The notes under the pieces are model-generated. The model did not search any database and had not been told where the DNA came from. It saw only the letters and a list, made by a program, of their open reading frames with translations. Below, piece by piece: positions 27,437-37,427 of a stretch of 64,000 bases of DNA. A program made the position numbers and the translations under genes. Location of the stretch: positions 186,001 through 250,000 of the forward strand of contig JAPZTJ010000009.1 of the NCBI GenBank assembly GCA_027532555.1, given 5' to 3'. This DNA is from Aquidulcibacter sp. GTDB taxonomy: Bacteria; Pseudomonadota; Alphaproteobacteria; Caulobacterales; Aquidulcibacteraceae. The number at the start of each line of letters is the position of its first letter. The stretch's first letter is position 1.

Positions 27437-28323
27437 GGCGACCGCGCCACTTCGGCGTCTGCCCGCGCTTTCAGCGTCGGATCTGGGTTGGGCGTCCGAC
27501 GTTTAAACTCGTCGAGCGCTGAACATCGCAATTTAGCATTGCCCAGCTGACCAAAGGCCCCGGCCAAGCGCACTAAGGATTCAGAGGCACGCCCGCCTTG
27601 AGGGGCCGCTTCCAGATAGCTCAAATAGGCCTCAGCCGCAGGACCCCAAGCTGATTGGACAAAGCGGGTTTCACCAAGAAGCCAGCGACCTTCAATCCCT
27701 TCAGGCGCGGTTGGAAAATTGGTAACAAGATTAGTCAGATTGCTCTCAGCGGTCTGATAATCGCCGCGCTGTAAGGCCAATTGGGCAGCCGAGAATAAAG
27801 AGTCTGCCCCGGGTGGTGGGGCAGGGGCGGGGGCAACATCGCCAACTAAGGCTTGCGCGTCTTGCGCAGCCGCGGGGCTACTTTCAACGGTTGCTATATC
27901 GGCAACCCGTGAGCCGCTGACGGCTACCGCCGATTGATTGGCGCGCTCTGCTTCCAGCTCTTGCACCAATCGATCTTGGCTTGCTTGCTGCTTGGCTAGC
28001 AGGGCTTCCAAGACTTCGATCCGCCCAGTCAGTTCAGCCGCTTGGCGCTCAACTTGTTCCAGGCGGATGATTAAACGGGCTGAGATGGGTTCCGCTGAAA
28101 TCGGGGGGACAGTAACCGGGGTTGGACCGCTCGGATTGGTGGCTGCCACCGGCGGATTTGCACCGCGCGCTTGTGCCCAAACAGGTTCAGCACTCAGCAT
28201 CAAGCCAGCACCCACCACCACTAGGCTCAACAACGTTCCAAACTGCAGGGCACGTTGCGCCGCCCTGCTGGAAAGGGGGGCGATTTGGCTTGAGATCAAA
28301 GAGGCGACTTGCGGTGCGGCCAT
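27421..28323 (-). CDS. cpoB: Cell division coordinator CpoB (YbgF), TPR protein of the Tol system
   Basis: 300 residues from the ATG at 28323, two bases after the pal stop; the longer frame to 28368 lies inside pal. Hydrophobic signal segment (LLSLVVVGAGLMLSAEPVWA), a coiled coil (RLEQVERQAAELTGRIEVLEALLAKQQ split by its heptads), a Pro/Ala linker, and three TPR-like repeats (LFSAAQLALQRGDYQTAE, RWLLGETRFVQSAWGPAAE) at the C-terminus. Periplasmic; couples Tol function with peptidoglycan synthesis during constriction. Confidence 0.9.
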   Translation of the reverse strand: MAAPQVASLISSQIAPLSSRAAQRALQFGTLLSLVVVGAGLMLSAEPVWAQARGANPPVAATNPSGPTPVTVPPISAEPISARLIIRLEQVERQAAELTGRIEVLEALLAKQQASQDRLVQELEAERANQSAVAVSGSRVADIATVESSPAAAQDAQALVGDVAPAPAPPPGADSLFSAAQLALQRGDYQTAESNLTNLVTNFPTAPEGIEGRWLLGETRFVQSAWGPAAEAYLSYLEAAPQGGRASESLVRLAGAFGQLGNAKLRCSALDEFKRRTPNPDPTLKARADAEVARSPCPAT

Positions 28324-28325
28324 GA

Positions 28326-28970
28326 TTAATCGAGCAACATGGTTTGGGCGTTCCGGTTCACGGCCCAACCTTCAGCATTTGGACGCTCATCGATTGGACG
28401 CTCCTTCCCATAGGAGACGGTTTCGATTCGATCAGGGTCGACACCAAGTCCTGCTAAGAAGTCGCGCGCCGCACTCGCCCGGCGTGCACCCAAGGCCAAG
28501 TTATACTCGCGTGTCCCGCGCTCATCACAATTGCCAGCGATCAAAACGCGCTTGCCCGGGTTGGCCTTAATCCAAGCCGCCTGACGGGTCAGAATGGAGC
28601 GGGCTTCATCGGTCAAGTCAAACCGATCGGTTGGGAAGAAAATGCGCTCACCGGCTTCGGCTAAAGTGGCGTAGGGTGAGAAGCTTTGCTGTGCTCTGGC
28701 CGTATCAGCATTGGTCGCGTTGCCGCTGGCAATAACTGGTCCAAGAGGGGCAGATGCCACAGGTGCTCTGGTCTCGGCCGCCGCTTGGGCAATTGTTGGT
28801 GCGGCCTCAGAATTGGCGACAGCCACAGGTGCATTTGTATCGGCAATCGGCGGCGTTGTTTTCTTGGTGCTCGCGCACGCCACCAAGGTCAAGCTTGAAA
28901 CAAGCATCAGGGCGAGAGAACGGACTTTCAAGCCTGAGGATTGTTGGGTCGGGATTTGGGAAGGGGTCAT
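28326..28970 (-). CDS. pal: Peptidoglycan-associated lipoprotein Pal
   Basis: 214 residues. Signal with lipobox LVAC (Cys about residue 32), an extended Ala/Pro-rich linker longer than in E. coli, and a C-terminal OmpA-like domain: IFFPTDRFDLTDEAR, GNCDERGTREYNLALGARRA (Asp/Arg that bind diaminopimelate) and VSYGKERP. Outer-membrane lipoprotein that binds peptidoglycan and TolB. Confidence 0.96.
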   Translation of the reverse strand: MTPSQIPTQQSSGLKVRSLALMLVSSLTLVACASTKKTTPPIADTNAPVAVANSEAAPTIAQAAAETRAPVASAPLGPVIASGNATNADTARAQQSFSPYATLAEAGERIFFPTDRFDLTDEARSILTRQAAWIKANPGKRVLIAGNCDERGTREYNLALGARRASAARDFLAGLGVDPDRIETVSYGKERPIDERPNAEGWAVNRNAQTMLLD

Positions 28971-29033
28971 GGCAGGCTCCTAAATGATAGGGTGTTTACA
29001 AAGGGCGGGGTTTATCGAAACAAGGTTAGACGC

Positions 29034-30356
29034 TTAAGGCAGGGTTGCGGACCAACCGGGGTCTGAACCCGGCGCGGACCAAGGGGATTTGCGAAGATTG
29101 GTACCAGAGACATCCACGGTCCACAGGCTTGGCGATTGACCGGGCCCGCCTTCACGTTGAAACATAATGACACGGCCATTGGGTGACCAAGTCGGGCCTT
29201 CAACCAGATAGGCCTCCGCGAGGATTTTCAAGTTTGACCCATCCGCCGCCATCACACCAATCTGAAATTGCCCACCGAATTGGCGCGTGAAGGCAATTAA
29301 GTCTCCCTTGGGAGACCAAACAGCGGTAGAATAGCGGCCTTCGCTGAAGGTTAGGCGACGAACGCCGGATCCATCGGCATTCATGGCATAGATTTGCGTG
29401 CTGCCGCCTCTGTCCGAGGTGAAAACAATCTGGTTACCGTTTGGGGACATATCGGGTGAGGTGTCGATGGCTGGATTGCGGGTTAGCTGGCTCAATTTGC
29501 CAGTCCGCAAGCTCTTGATGAACACATCCACATCGCCGTCGCGGTCCGCGCTGAAAATGATGGATTGGCCATCAGGGGTAAAGCGTGGGGCGAACGCCAT
29601 ATTGCCCGGAATAGCCACAGCTTCTTTCCGGCCGCTCTCAATATCGACCACCCAAATTTTGATACCCCGGTCTGACAAAGCCGAGTAAACGATTTGTTGG
29701 CCTTGCGCGTTAAAGCGCGGGTTGAGAACTTGTTCGGTGCCATCGGTAAGATAGCTGGGATTGGCCCCATCCTGATCCATCACGGCAAGCCGCTTGACCC
29801 GATTGGTTCGGCTGCCACTTTCAGCGACAAAGACAACCCGGCTGTCGAAATACCCGACTTCACCGGTCAATCGACGATAGATCGCGTCAGAAACTTTGTG
29901 CGCGATCCGCCGCCAATTTTCGTCCGTAGTGGCGAATTCTAGGCCCAGCATCTGGCTTTCGCCATAGACATCCCATAAGCGAAACTCGACCCGCAAACGG
30001 CCTGATACCACCCCGCCTCGCCCAATAACCAAAGCTTCGGTTTTCGTGATGCGCCAGTCGGCAAAGCGGGGCGCAACGTTCACATCCATATCGCGTTGCA
30101 AGAAGGAGTCTGGGTTTTGAACTTGAAACAGACCCGAGCGGGCGAGATTATCGCGCACCGCGCTAGCAATAGAGCTTCCGTGCGGGCCTGAGAAATCCGC
30201 AATCGCAATCGGCATAGGCCGCCGATGCCCCTCCGTTACACTCACATTCAATTGCGCCAGCGCTGGCGTTAGCCAGGCAAAAGCCATCAAAAGCGCGAGA
30301 AGCGTCGGGCGAAGGGCGCGGCAGAGAGCCGGAAGTAGGAGGCTGAGTGCTGTCAT
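29034..30356 (-). CDS. tolB: Tol-Pal system protein TolB
   Basis: 440 residues. Signal peptide ([18 protein letters not shown]), N-terminal TolB domain (PIAIADFSG, to about residue 160) and a C-terminal six-bladed beta-propeller built of WD-like TolB repeats ([44 protein letters not shown]). ATG 30356 is chosen over an upstream TTG. Periplasmic partner of Pal and TolA. Confidence 0.95.
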   Translation of the reverse strand: MTALSLLLPALCRALRPTLLALLMAFAWLTPALAQLNVSVTEGHRRPMPIAIADFSGPHGSSIASAVRDNLARSGLFQVQNPDSFLQRDMDVNVAPRFADWRITKTEALVIGRGGVVSGRLRVEFRLWDVYGESQMLGLEFATTDENWRRIAHKVSDAIYRRLTGEVGYFDSRVVFVAESGSRTNRVKRLAVMDQDGANPSYLTDGTEQVLNPRFNAQGQQIVYSALSDRGIKIWVVDIESGRKEAVAIPGNMAFAPRFTPDGQSIIFSADRDGDVDVFIKSLRTGKLSQLTRNPAIDTSPDMSPNGNQIVFTSDRGGSTQIYAMNADGSGVRRLTFSEGRYSTAVWSPKGDLIAFTRQFGGQFQIGVMAADGSNLKILAEAYLVEGPTWSPNGRVIMFQREGGPGQSPSLWTVDVSGTNLRKSPWSAPGSDPGWSATLP

Positions 30357-30431
30357 TAGTGGTTTCTTGACCCTAGAAGATGAATATTTTGCGGCAAGGT
30401 AAGACAAATTTCCGTTACAGGCAGCTTTGCA

Positions 30432-31382
30432 TTAAGGCCGATCAGCCTTTCGCGCGTCAAAGTCAAAATTCACCAAGCGCCATTGCGTATGGCGATCGGC
30501 AGGCAAGGAAAAAGGTGCGCATTGCTGAACGGCGCGCCTCGCCGCCTCAATCGCCACCAAAAGCTTATTATCCGCGCCGGCTTCGCTTGAAGGGCGGATT
30601 AGTGTCGGAGCCTTCGCCAAATTTCCATCTGGCGTCAATTCGATTTGAAGCGTGACGATTAGGCGTGGCGAGTTCTCGGCCGGCCTGCGCCAACATTGGT
30701 AAATCTGTGCCCGAAGAGCCGATTCCAGATCGCCAGCGAGCAGGGTGCCGCCACCTGCACGGCCTTGCTTGGCGGACTGACCGGCTGCAGCCAGCTTGGG
30801 TGCTGTTCGTCCACCTGAATTTGCGCCGCTTGCCGCAGCACTGGCGGCCGCAAAATCGAAAGCCGGTTCAGGCTTGGCTTGCACTTTTGATTTCGTGTTG
30901 GCCTTAGATGGAAGGCTTGGCGCAACTTGCGTGGGCAAAGCGGCCTTCTGCGGGCTTGCTTTTGCAGGCGCAGTGGGCGTTGGCGCAGCCTTCTGCACGC
31001 TCGCCGGGGCAGGCTTTGGCGGCGGGGCCTTTTGGACCGGCTGCGGGGTCGGTGCAGCCGGAGGAGGAGGACTAACTTCTGACTTCGGCTCTGGGGCAGG
31101 CGCTGCATCCGCAACTGGGGAGTCTGCAACGACCATCTCGCTGTTCTCTTCACCCGTCCGCACCGTCTCGGCTTGGGTTTCGGGCCCGATCACGCTGGGT
31201 GTATCGGCGACTATCGCGACAGGGATCACGTCTTCTGGTGTAAACGCCGGCGGGTTCTGCCACAAGACAAGGCCCAGGGCGATAATCCCTGCATGCACAA
31301 AAGCCGAAACAACCACGCCCGGCCCGATTGGGCTGGGGTCCTGCCACTTCAGACTGCCGATATGGGGGTCACTGGCGCGCAT
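30432..31382 (-). CDS. tolA: TolA-like energy-transducing protein
   Basis: 316 residues. One N-terminal membrane helix (VVVSAFVHAGIIALGLVLW, about 23-42), a long Pro/Ala/Lys-rich periplasmic spacer (about 70-200) and a C-terminal TonB/TolA-like domain (about 230-316) with two Cys (YQCWRRP, QQCAPF) that may form a disulphide. Sequence identity in this family is low; position between tolR and tolB supports the call. Confidence 0.87.
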   Translation of the reverse strand: MRASDPHIGSLKWQDPSPIGPGVVVSAFVHAGIIALGLVLWQNPPAFTPEDVIPVAIVADTPSVIGPETQAETVRTGEENSEMVVADSPVADAAPAPEPKSEVSPPPPAAPTPQPVQKAPPPKPAPASVQKAAPTPTAPAKASPQKAALPTQVAPSLPSKANTKSKVQAKPEPAFDFAAASAAASGANSGGRTAPKLAAAGQSAKQGRAGGGTLLAGDLESALRAQIYQCWRRPAENSPRLIVTLQIELTPDGNLAKAPTLIRPSSEAGADNKLLVAIEAARRAVQQCAPFSLPADRHTQWRLVNFDFDARKADRP

Positions 31383-31398
31383 GCGCTCGGGGCCTATC

Positions 31399-31839
31399 CT
31401 ATTGCTCGACCGTATCGGTCACCAATCCCAGATTGCGATAGCCAGCAGAATTCACCCGCGCCATGACTTGCATCACAATACCATACGGGGCTTTTTCCGC
31501 GGCGCGAATAAAGATTCGGCGATCATAGCCCTCGCCGGCCAAGGCGGTCAGCCGTGGCAACAATTGGTCATAGGCTACGACTTCATTCTGCAAATAGACT
31601 TGGCCGTTGGCGAGGATCGTGACCGTTAGCGGTTCTTGCTCGCTGGGTAAGCTCTTGGCTTCCGTCTTGGGCAGGTCAACGGGCACACCCACCGTCAACA
31701 AAGGGGCGGCCACCATGAAGATGATCAATAGCACCAGCATCACGTCAACAAAGGGCGTGACGTTGATTTCGCCCATCAGGCGGCGGCTGCGTCTGCCGTG
31801 CTTGCCGGCTCCGCGCCGAGATCCGATCCCGACCGCCAT
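31399..31839 (-). CDS. tolR: Biopolymer transporter ExbD/TolR
   Basis: 146 residues from ATG 31839, one base after the tolQ stop. Cytoplasmic Arg-rich start, membrane helix with the proton-path Asp in NVTPFVDVMLVLLIIFMV, and a periplasmic domain ending near the membrane. Works with TolQ as proton-driven motor for TolA. Confidence 0.95.
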   Translation of the reverse strand: MAVGIGSRRGAGKHGRRSRRLMGEINVTPFVDVMLVLLIIFMVAAPLLTVGVPVDLPKTEAKSLPSEQEPLTVTILANGQVYLQNEVVAYDQLLPRLTALAGEGYDRRIFIRAAEKAPYGIVMQVMARVNSAGYRNLGLVTDTVEQ

Positions 31840-31840
31840 G

Positions 31841-32533
31841 TTAGGTCGGGTCCTGCAGGCGGCGGGAAACGCGCGCAATCACATCATCACTCAAGGCGTC
31901 TAGGCGGGTTGCAAAGCGGTCCAGACTGCCAGCGAGCCAATTGTAAAAAATAACAGCGGGGATAGCGGCCAATAGGCCGAGGGCGGTCGCAAACAATGCC
32001 TCCGCAATACCAGGAGCTACGACAGCCAGATTTGTATCCCGCGATTGGGCAATGCCGCGGAAGGCATTCATAATACCCCAGACTGTGCCGAACAGGCCGA
32101 CGAAGGGTGCAGAAGTTCCGATGGTTGCCAAGATTGCCAGACCGCGTTCAGCACGTGCCATCTCGCGCGCAGTGGCGGCTTGCATCACCCGTTCCATGCG
32201 CTCAATTGCTCGGCTAAGGCCTATTTCGGTTTGATTGGGTATGCGACGGGCAAGGCGGACTTCTGCCATGCCGACCGCGACGACCCGGGCCATCGCATCG
32301 CCGGGCTTGGCGCTTTCTTCGATGGCATCAATGCCGCGGCCTTCGGCCAAAGAGGCTTCAACAACGCGTGCGCCGGCCTCCAGCTTGCGAATTTGCAGCC
32401 ATTTATCGATGGCAACAGCCCATGACCAGACCGAGGCCAAGGCCAACCCAATCATCACCGCCTTGACGACCCAATCGGCCTTTAGGAACAAATCGAGGAA
32501 GGAAAAGCTTGTTACTGTTGCTACCGCGTCCAT
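31841..32533 (-). CDS. tolQ: MotA/TolQ/ExbB proton channel protein
   Basis: 230 residues, three membrane helices. First helix at about 18-40; the pore pair at about 130-160 (GTSAPFVGLFGTVWGIMNAF) and 165-200 (ALGLLAAIPAVIFYNWLA) carries the TolQ signature. First gene of the tolQRAB-pal-cpoB-tilS unit. The thioesterase gene ybgC, which often comes first, is not present upstream here. Confidence 0.96.
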   Translation of the reverse strand: MDAVATVTSFSFLDLFLKADWVVKAVMIGLALASVWSWAVAIDKWLQIRKLEAGARVVEASLAEGRGIDAIEESAKPGDAMARVVAVGMAEVRLARRIPNQTEIGLSRAIERMERVMQAATAREMARAERGLAILATIGTSAPFVGLFGTVWGIMNAFRGIAQSRDTNLAVVAPGIAEALFATALGLLAAIPAVIFYNWLAGSLDRFATRLDALSDDVIARVSRRLQDPT

Positions 32534-32918
32534 GCACGCCTCACTAATGGGTTCAATGGTCAGCTCTGTTCGCGCGAACAGAAGTTAGGAACGAAACTGT
32601 TAGAATCGACACCTAGCTAAGGAATACGGCCTCAGTGCGGCGATAAGGTTAATATCTGATGAGAAAGCCGCAAAAAGCGGTCAGCGGCTGTCAGAGGGCA
32701 GCACAGACACGTTCAACACCGGTTTGGCAGTTTGAAACCAGCCTTTGTCTTGACTTTATCTTCGCAAACCCGTATCCGCGCCCCTCTTCTGGCTGGTCCA
32801 ATCCTGTCCCGGCCCACGATGGTGTGGGCAGTGGGTTCTGGGCGAGGCAGAATTCACGAATTCGCCGATGAACACTCTTATTTGAGGGTGACAAGGCTTT
32901 AGCAAGAGAGAAATCGCC
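32534..32918. other. 385-bp intergenic region between tolQ and rpmB
   Basis: Divergent promoter space. It holds a perfect 16-bp palindrome CTGTTCGC-GCGAACAG (32566-32581) 33 bases before the tolQ ATG, a small hairpin GCCGC-AAAAA-GCGGT near 32667, and a TTGACT hexamer at 32750 that could be a -35 for rpmB. A 70-codon plus-strand ORF from 32659 has no support. No RNA gene was recognised. Confidence 0.6.
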
Positions 32919-33215
32919 ATGTCGCGCCGTTGCGAATTGACTGGAACTGGACCTATGGTTGGCCACATCGTCAGCCACTCCAACATTAAGACCAAGCGTC
33001 GCTATTTGCCAAACCTGCAAGATGTCACCTTGGCGTCTGACGCTTTGGGCCGCGCTTTCAAGTTGCGCATCACGATGGCAGCTTTGCGCTCGGTCGATCA
33101 TAACGGAGGCCTCGATGGCTTCATTGTGAAAATCGACGAGACCAAGATGTCGGATCGTGCGCGCAAGATTCGTCGCGACATCAAAGCAAAGCTGGCTGAA
33201 ACCGCAGCTGCCTAA
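32919..33215 (+). CDS. rpmB: 50S ribosomal protein L28
   Basis: 98 residues, full family length: [22 protein letters not shown] at the N-terminus, L28 signature through [17 protein letters not shown] and a basic C-terminus. GAGAG ribosome-binding site upstream. Followed by a strong terminator. Confidence 0.97.
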   Translation: MSRRCELTGTGPMVGHIVSHSNIKTKRRYLPNLQDVTLASDALGRAFKLRITMAALRSVDHNGGLDGFIVKIDETKMSDRARKIRRDIKAKLAETAAA

Positions 33216-33266
33216 ATTTGTGTGTTGGGCAGTGGGTGACCCACAGCCCAAGTTGCACTGGCTCAA

Positions 33267-33294
33267 AAGCGCGACCTTTCGGGGTCGCGTTTTT
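33267..33294 (+). terminator. Terminator of rpmB
   Basis: Stem CGCGACC / GGTCGCG with a 6-base loop followed by TTTTTCG on the plus strand, 52 bases after the rpmB stop. Confidence 0.88.
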
Positions 33295-33388
33295 CGTTTA
33301 AGCCAAGTTGTTCGAACAAAGTCGCCCGGCGGCTTGTGCGTCCATCCCTCGACCGACAGTCCCATGTCATGCTAACCGCCGCGGTCTC

Positions 33389-34462
33389 ATGCGCCTGACC
33401 CAAGATCGCCTTTTTCGTGTTCTCGACCGCTTCGACGAGATTGATGCCCGTTTGTCTGTTTGTTCAGACGGGGGCGAGATCATGCGCCTGTCGAAAGAGC
33501 GGTCCAGCCTAGCCCCGGTTGCCGATGCAATCCGCGCACTCGACAAAGCGCGCGGAGAACGCAGTGAGCTGGAGCAAATGATCCTCGATCTGCCCAATAG
33601 CGACGAAATGGCGCAAATGGCGCAAGCCGAGCTTGAAGTCCTGCGGGAGTCGATCCCTGTGATGGAGCAAGATCTGCAAATCCTGCTTTTGCCGAAGGAT
33701 GCCGACGACGAAGCCGATGTGATCTTGGAAGTCCGCGCTGGAACTGGTGGCGACGAAGCAGCTCTGTTTGCTGGCGATCTTTTCCGTATGTATCAGCGCT
33801 ATGCGGCCACGCGCGGTTGGCGGGTTGAAGTTGAAAGCATCTCTGACGGCGAAATGGGCGGCTATAAGGAAATCATCGCCTCGGTCTCTGGCGAAGGGGC
33901 CTTTGGTCGGATGAAGTTTGAAAGCGGCGTGCACCGCGTGCAGCGCGTACCCGCGACGGAAGCTGGCGGCCGCATCCATACCTCAGCTGCCACAGTTGCT
34001 GTGCTGCCTGCGCGCGAGGATGTTGAAATTGAAGTCCATGAAAAGGACATAAGGATCGACACCTATCGCTCGTCCGGGGCTGGTGGTCAGCACGTCAACA
34101 AAACCGATTCTGCCGTCCGTTTGACCCACATCCCCAGCGGCATCGTGGTGACCTCATCTGAAAAGTCACAGCACCAAAACCGCGCCATCGCGATGCGCAC
34201 GCTAAAGGCGCGCCTTTATGAGCAGCAGCGTTCCGCTCTGGCCGCTGAGCGTTCGGCCAGCCGCCAGTCCCAAGTGGGCTCGGGCGATCGGTCAGAGCGC
34301 ATCCGCACCTATAACTTCCCGCAAGGCCGCGTGACCGATCACCGGATCAATCTGACGCTCTACAAGCTGGATACATTGCTTGAAGGCAGCGGTTTGGATG
34401 AAATGATCCAAGCCTTGATCGCAGATGACACCGCCCGTCGCTTGGCCGAAGCCGAGGACTAA
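33389..34462 (+). CDS. prfA: Peptide chain release factor 1
   Basis: 357 residues from ATG 33389; earlier in-frame ATGs lack homology. Reads UAA/UAG stop codons. The RF1-type tripeptide is in [15 protein letters not shown] (PAT, the PxT motif; RF2 would have SPF) and the catalytic GGQ is in [16 protein letters not shown]. The methyltransferase gene prmC that usually follows is absent; the next gene is a convergent redoxin whose stop codon overlaps that of prfA. Confidence 0.97.
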   Translation: MRLTQDRLFRVLDRFDEIDARLSVCSDGGEIMRLSKERSSLAPVADAIRALDKARGERSELEQMILDLPNSDEMAQMAQAELEVLRESIPVMEQDLQILLLPKDADDEADVILEVRAGTGGDEAALFAGDLFRMYQRYAATRGWRVEVESISDGEMGGYKEIIASVSGEGAFGRMKFESGVHRVQRVPATEAGGRIHTSAATVAVLPAREDVEIEVHEKDIRIDTYRSSGAGGQHVNKTDSAVRLTHIPSGIVVTSSEKSQHQNRAIAMRTLKARLYEQQRSALAAERSASRQSQVGSGDRSERIRTYNFPQGRVTDHRINLTLYKLDTLLEGSGLDEMIQALIADDTARRLAEAED

Positions 34463-35127
34463 TTGCCTGCATATTTGATCGAGCAGCCATAAGCCGACGT
34501 CGCGCGAATGGCTGGGGCTTGTTTGTTTTTGACGGCCGTGATGGCTTCGCGCACATAGTTGCGGGGGACAGCTCCGGCGGGCAGGACGGCACGGGGTTGA
34601 TCATCTATCGCCCCGGCATAAGCAATGCGGCCCGCTTCATCGATCACAAACATATGCGGCGTTGTCCGGGCACCAAACGCTTTGCCGACCACACCGGTTG
34701 GGTCCAGCACTTTGGCGGTGGGCTTTGATCCTTTTTCGGCCGTGAAATAATCCGCGCCGCGGCTATCCTGATAGCCTTGCTTGCCAGGTGCCGAGGAGAA
34801 GATCGTCAGCCACACGACGCCGTCTTTGAGGGCTGACGCTTGCACCGCTTGCATCGAACCGCTGTTATAGTGCCGGGCGACATAGGGGCATTCAAAGTTC
34901 GTCCATTCCAGCACGACAATTTTGCCGCGATAGGCGCTTAGGGTAAACTTGCGCCCAGTCGTGTCTTGCATCGAAATGCTGGGTGCCATGGCACCCGATA
35001 CAGGGGGCACACCCTTCGTCTTGGGGTGAGAGTTGGGCTCGCTCGGGGAATAGATGCCGCCCGCCTGCGTCTCGATCCACGTGAAGCTCGCCAAGGCAAG
35101 TGCGGCTGTCAGCCAAACAATTCTCAT
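34459..35127 (-). CDS. Periplasmic thioredoxin-like/AhpC-TSA family redoxin
   Basis: 222 residues from ATG 35127, with AGGAGG 8 bases upstream; a GTG two codons earlier overlaps the binding-site spacing. Signal peptide ([21 protein letters not shown]), then a thioredoxin fold: [19 protein letters not shown] with the active Cys, the cis-Pro region TTPHMFVID, and a second Cys near the C-terminus in AYGCSIKY, a mark of a known group of redoxin-domain proteins. The classical peroxiredoxin T-x-x-C is not exact (T-N-F-E-C). Placed 11 bases after the DsbD/ScsB-like gene, which is its probable electron donor. Confidence 0.85.
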   Translation of the reverse strand: MRIVWLTAALALASFTWIETQAGGIYSPSEPNSHPKTKGVPPVSGAMAPSISMQDTTGRKFTLSAYRGKIVVLEWTNFECPYVARHYNSGSMQAVQASALKDGVVWLTIFSSAPGKQGYQDSRGADYFTAEKGSKPTAKVLDPTGVVGKAFGARTTPHMFVIDEAGRIAYAGAIDDQPRAVLPAGAVPRNYVREAITAVKNKQAPAIRATSAYGCSIKYAGN

Positions 35128-35138
35128 CGGCACTCCTC

Positions 35139-37241
35139 CTATTTCAGCGCGGTCTTGACGATCTCAGGGCTTAGCAACTGCGGCAGGATTTGGGGTTCTG
35201 CCACGCCGGGCTTATACACGAGATATAGGGGTACACCCACGCGTCCGTGGCTTGCCAGCGCTTGGGCGATCACATCATCGCGACTGGTCCAGTCTGCCAC
35301 CAGATATACGGCCTTGTCCCCATTTAGAGCCTCGCGCACGGCAGGATCTGCAAAGACGGTGACTTCATTGACCTTACAGGTCACACACCAGTCGGCTGTG
35401 AAATTGACGAAGACGGTTTTGCCTTCCCGTTGCAGAGCGTCGACACGGGCAGGCGTCCAAGGCTCACCGCCAAAGGTGGCGGTGGCGGCGTCCGTGGTCT
35501 TTGCGGGAGCTTGGGTGACATAGGTGCCAGCGCCAACAAGGCCTGCGACTAAGATCATCAGCGCGATGGCGCGCCCTTTGTGCCCAGACCAAGTCCGCCA
35601 AATCCACACAGCCATGCTAGCAGCCAAGACACCACCCAAGGCCGCCAAGACGCCCGCTTGACCCACTTGGGCGCTGCTGACCCAGATCAACCAGATTGCG
35701 GTGGCAAACATGGGGAAGGACAAAGCCTCGCGGAGGCGGCTCATCCAAGGTCCCGGCCGCGGCAACGCCCGCATCAGGCCGGGCATGAAAGTCAGGGCGA
35801 CAAAGGGGGCCGCAAAGCCCAGCCCCAAAGCTGCAAACACACTCAAGGCCCCTATCGCAGGCTGAGTGGCGGCAAAGCCTAAAGCCACACCCATGAAGGG
35901 CGCGGTGCAGGGTGCAGCAACCACGACAGCCAAGACGCCCGTAAAGAACGAGCCTGCATGCCCACTCTTGCTCGCAAGGCCTGTGCCTGCGCCTTGCAGC
36001 GAGGTGCCAATCTCATAAAAGCCCAAGAGGTTGAACCCGATCAGAACCATCAAAATCGCTAGGCCGACAATGATGGCGGGCGATTGCAACTGAAAGCCCC
36101 AGCCAACTGCCATGCCAGCGGCCTTCAGGCCAATCAGCAGACCTGCAAGACCAAGGAAACTGGCAAGCACGCCAAAGCCGTACCACAGGCCGTGGGTGCG
36201 CGCTTCTGCCTTATCCCCGTGCGAAGCCTCCAACAGGCCCAAGGCCTTCATGGATAGGATCGGGAAGACACAGGGCATCAGGTTCAAAATTAGGCCGCCT
36301 AGAAAGGCGAAGAGCAGGGCCTGTAGTAGTCCAACGTCGGCACCACCCGCGGCCTTTGGCCCCGCCGTATCTACCATTGGGGCTGCGGCGATTAAATCCG
36401 CACTCAGGCTATAGGCTTTGGCATTTCTGCCCTCGCCAATCACCAAAACGCCGTCAAACGGGCCAACAAAGGGGTCTGGCAAGGATTTGGACTTCACAAG
36501 GTTCAGGCCAAAGCCATCCTTGCCGCGCACAAATTCTTGCGGTGCCGCAAAATCCACGAGAGCCCCGAGTTTAAGCTCATGAGGGAAGAAATAGGCCTTG
36601 CGATCTGCCGGCACGCCCGTGACCACCAATTGCAAGCCACCGTCACCCAGGTCGGTCAGGTGCGCTTTGCCGGGCAAGGGCTTGGGCAAGGACGCCAGTG
36701 TCGCTTGGATGTCTGAAGCATCGCCGCTGTCCCGCTTGGCAGCTTCAACAGGCAAAGTGATTGCAACACTGCCTTCGCCCGGAATGCACACATCGGCGCA
36801 TTCCAACCAAGTCGCATCGACTTTCAGCGAGAGGGTGGTGCCGGGCTTTGCCGAAGCTGGAACTTGAACCTCTAAGGGTAGGACCACTAAGTTTGAAAAG
36901 CCGTAATTCACCAAGGGGCCAAAGGGGATGGCTGTGGGCGCTGGCCATTTGATTTCGCCCGCCTTCACGCCCTCAGGCAATGTCCAATTTAGGTAGGTAG
37001 GTTCGCCGGAATCGCCCGGATTGCGCCAATAGGTATGCCAGTCCCTTGCGATCTTTTGCCGGATGGCGACATGAAAGACATCACCGGGTTGAACCGCCGC
37101 CCGTTCGCTGATCAAGGTGATCTCAACATTTTCCGAGCTGGCGCTAATGCCAATTGGCGTGGAAATCCCGGCCGGGACTTGCGCCTGCGCGAAGCCAACC
37201 CACGAGATTAAGAGCCAGAGAGCTAAGAGCGCGCGTTTCAT
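35139..37241 (-). CDS. DsbD/ScsB-family thiol:disulphide transporter
   Basis: 700 residues. Signal peptide, N-terminal periplasmic immunoglobulin-like domain with a Cys pair region (WLECADVCIPGEG), a central eight-helix membrane domain whose two Cys are in NLMPCVFPIL and AAPCTAPFMG, and a C-terminal periplasmic thioredoxin domain with CxxC in ADWCVTCK (about residues 619-622). Moves reducing power from cytosolic thioredoxin to periplasmic substrates. The N-terminal domain is longer than in E. coli DsbD and resembles the ScsB branch. First gene of a two-gene unit with the redoxin. Confidence 0.92.
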   Translation of the reverse strand: MKRALLALWLLISWVGFAQAQVPAGISTPIGISASSENVEITLISERAAVQPGDVFHVAIRQKIARDWHTYWRNPGDSGEPTYLNWTLPEGVKAGEIKWPAPTAIPFGPLVNYGFSNLVVLPLEVQVPASAKPGTTLSLKVDATWLECADVCIPGEGSVAITLPVEAAKRDSGDASDIQATLASLPKPLPGKAHLTDLGDGGLQLVVTGVPADRKAYFFPHELKLGALVDFAAPQEFVRGKDGFGLNLVKSKSLPDPFVGPFDGVLVIGEGRNAKAYSLSADLIAAAPMVDTAGPKAAGGADVGLLQALLFAFLGGLILNLMPCVFPILSMKALGLLEASHGDKAEARTHGLWYGFGVLASFLGLAGLLIGLKAAGMAVGWGFQLQSPAIIVGLAILMVLIGFNLLGFYEIGTSLQGAGTGLASKSGHAGSFFTGVLAVVVAAPCTAPFMGVALGFAATQPAIGALSVFAALGLGFAAPFVALTFMPGLMRALPRPGPWMSRLREALSFPMFATAIWLIWVSSAQVGQAGVLAALGGVLAASMAVWIWRTWSGHKGRAIALMILVAGLVGAGTYVTQAPAKTTDAATATFGGEPWTPARVDALQREGKTVFVNFTADWCVTCKVNEVTVFADPAVREALNGDKAVYLVADWTSRDDVIAQALASHGRVGVPLYLVYKPGVAEPQILPQLLSPEIVKTALK

Positions 37242-37427
37242 GCATAAAGTCCTTTTCCATCGCTACTTAGCGTCCTTCGAGGGGCTGGCCAATGGTGTGG
37301 GTCTGGGTCGCGCAGAAAAACGCTGTCGAGATTGAAACTAGGGCTGGAAAAAACAGGCGAAACAAACCACCGTTAGCGCTTCGCACCTGAAACCCTAACT
37401 GGGTCCGAAAACGGAAAGGACTTCTGC

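Noticed and set aside
32576..32592. GAAC-N9-GAAC near tolQ as an SOS box
   Set aside because: Spacing is 9, not 7; LexA boxes of this group need 7.
32659..32871. 70-codon plus-strand ORF between tolQ and rpmB
   Set aside because: No ribosome-binding site, odd composition, and it crosses the likely rpmB promoter.
33308..33319. TTGTTCGAACAA palindrome before prfA
   Set aside because: A 12-bp palindrome is common by chance and its spacing matches neither the TetR operators nor the LexA box.
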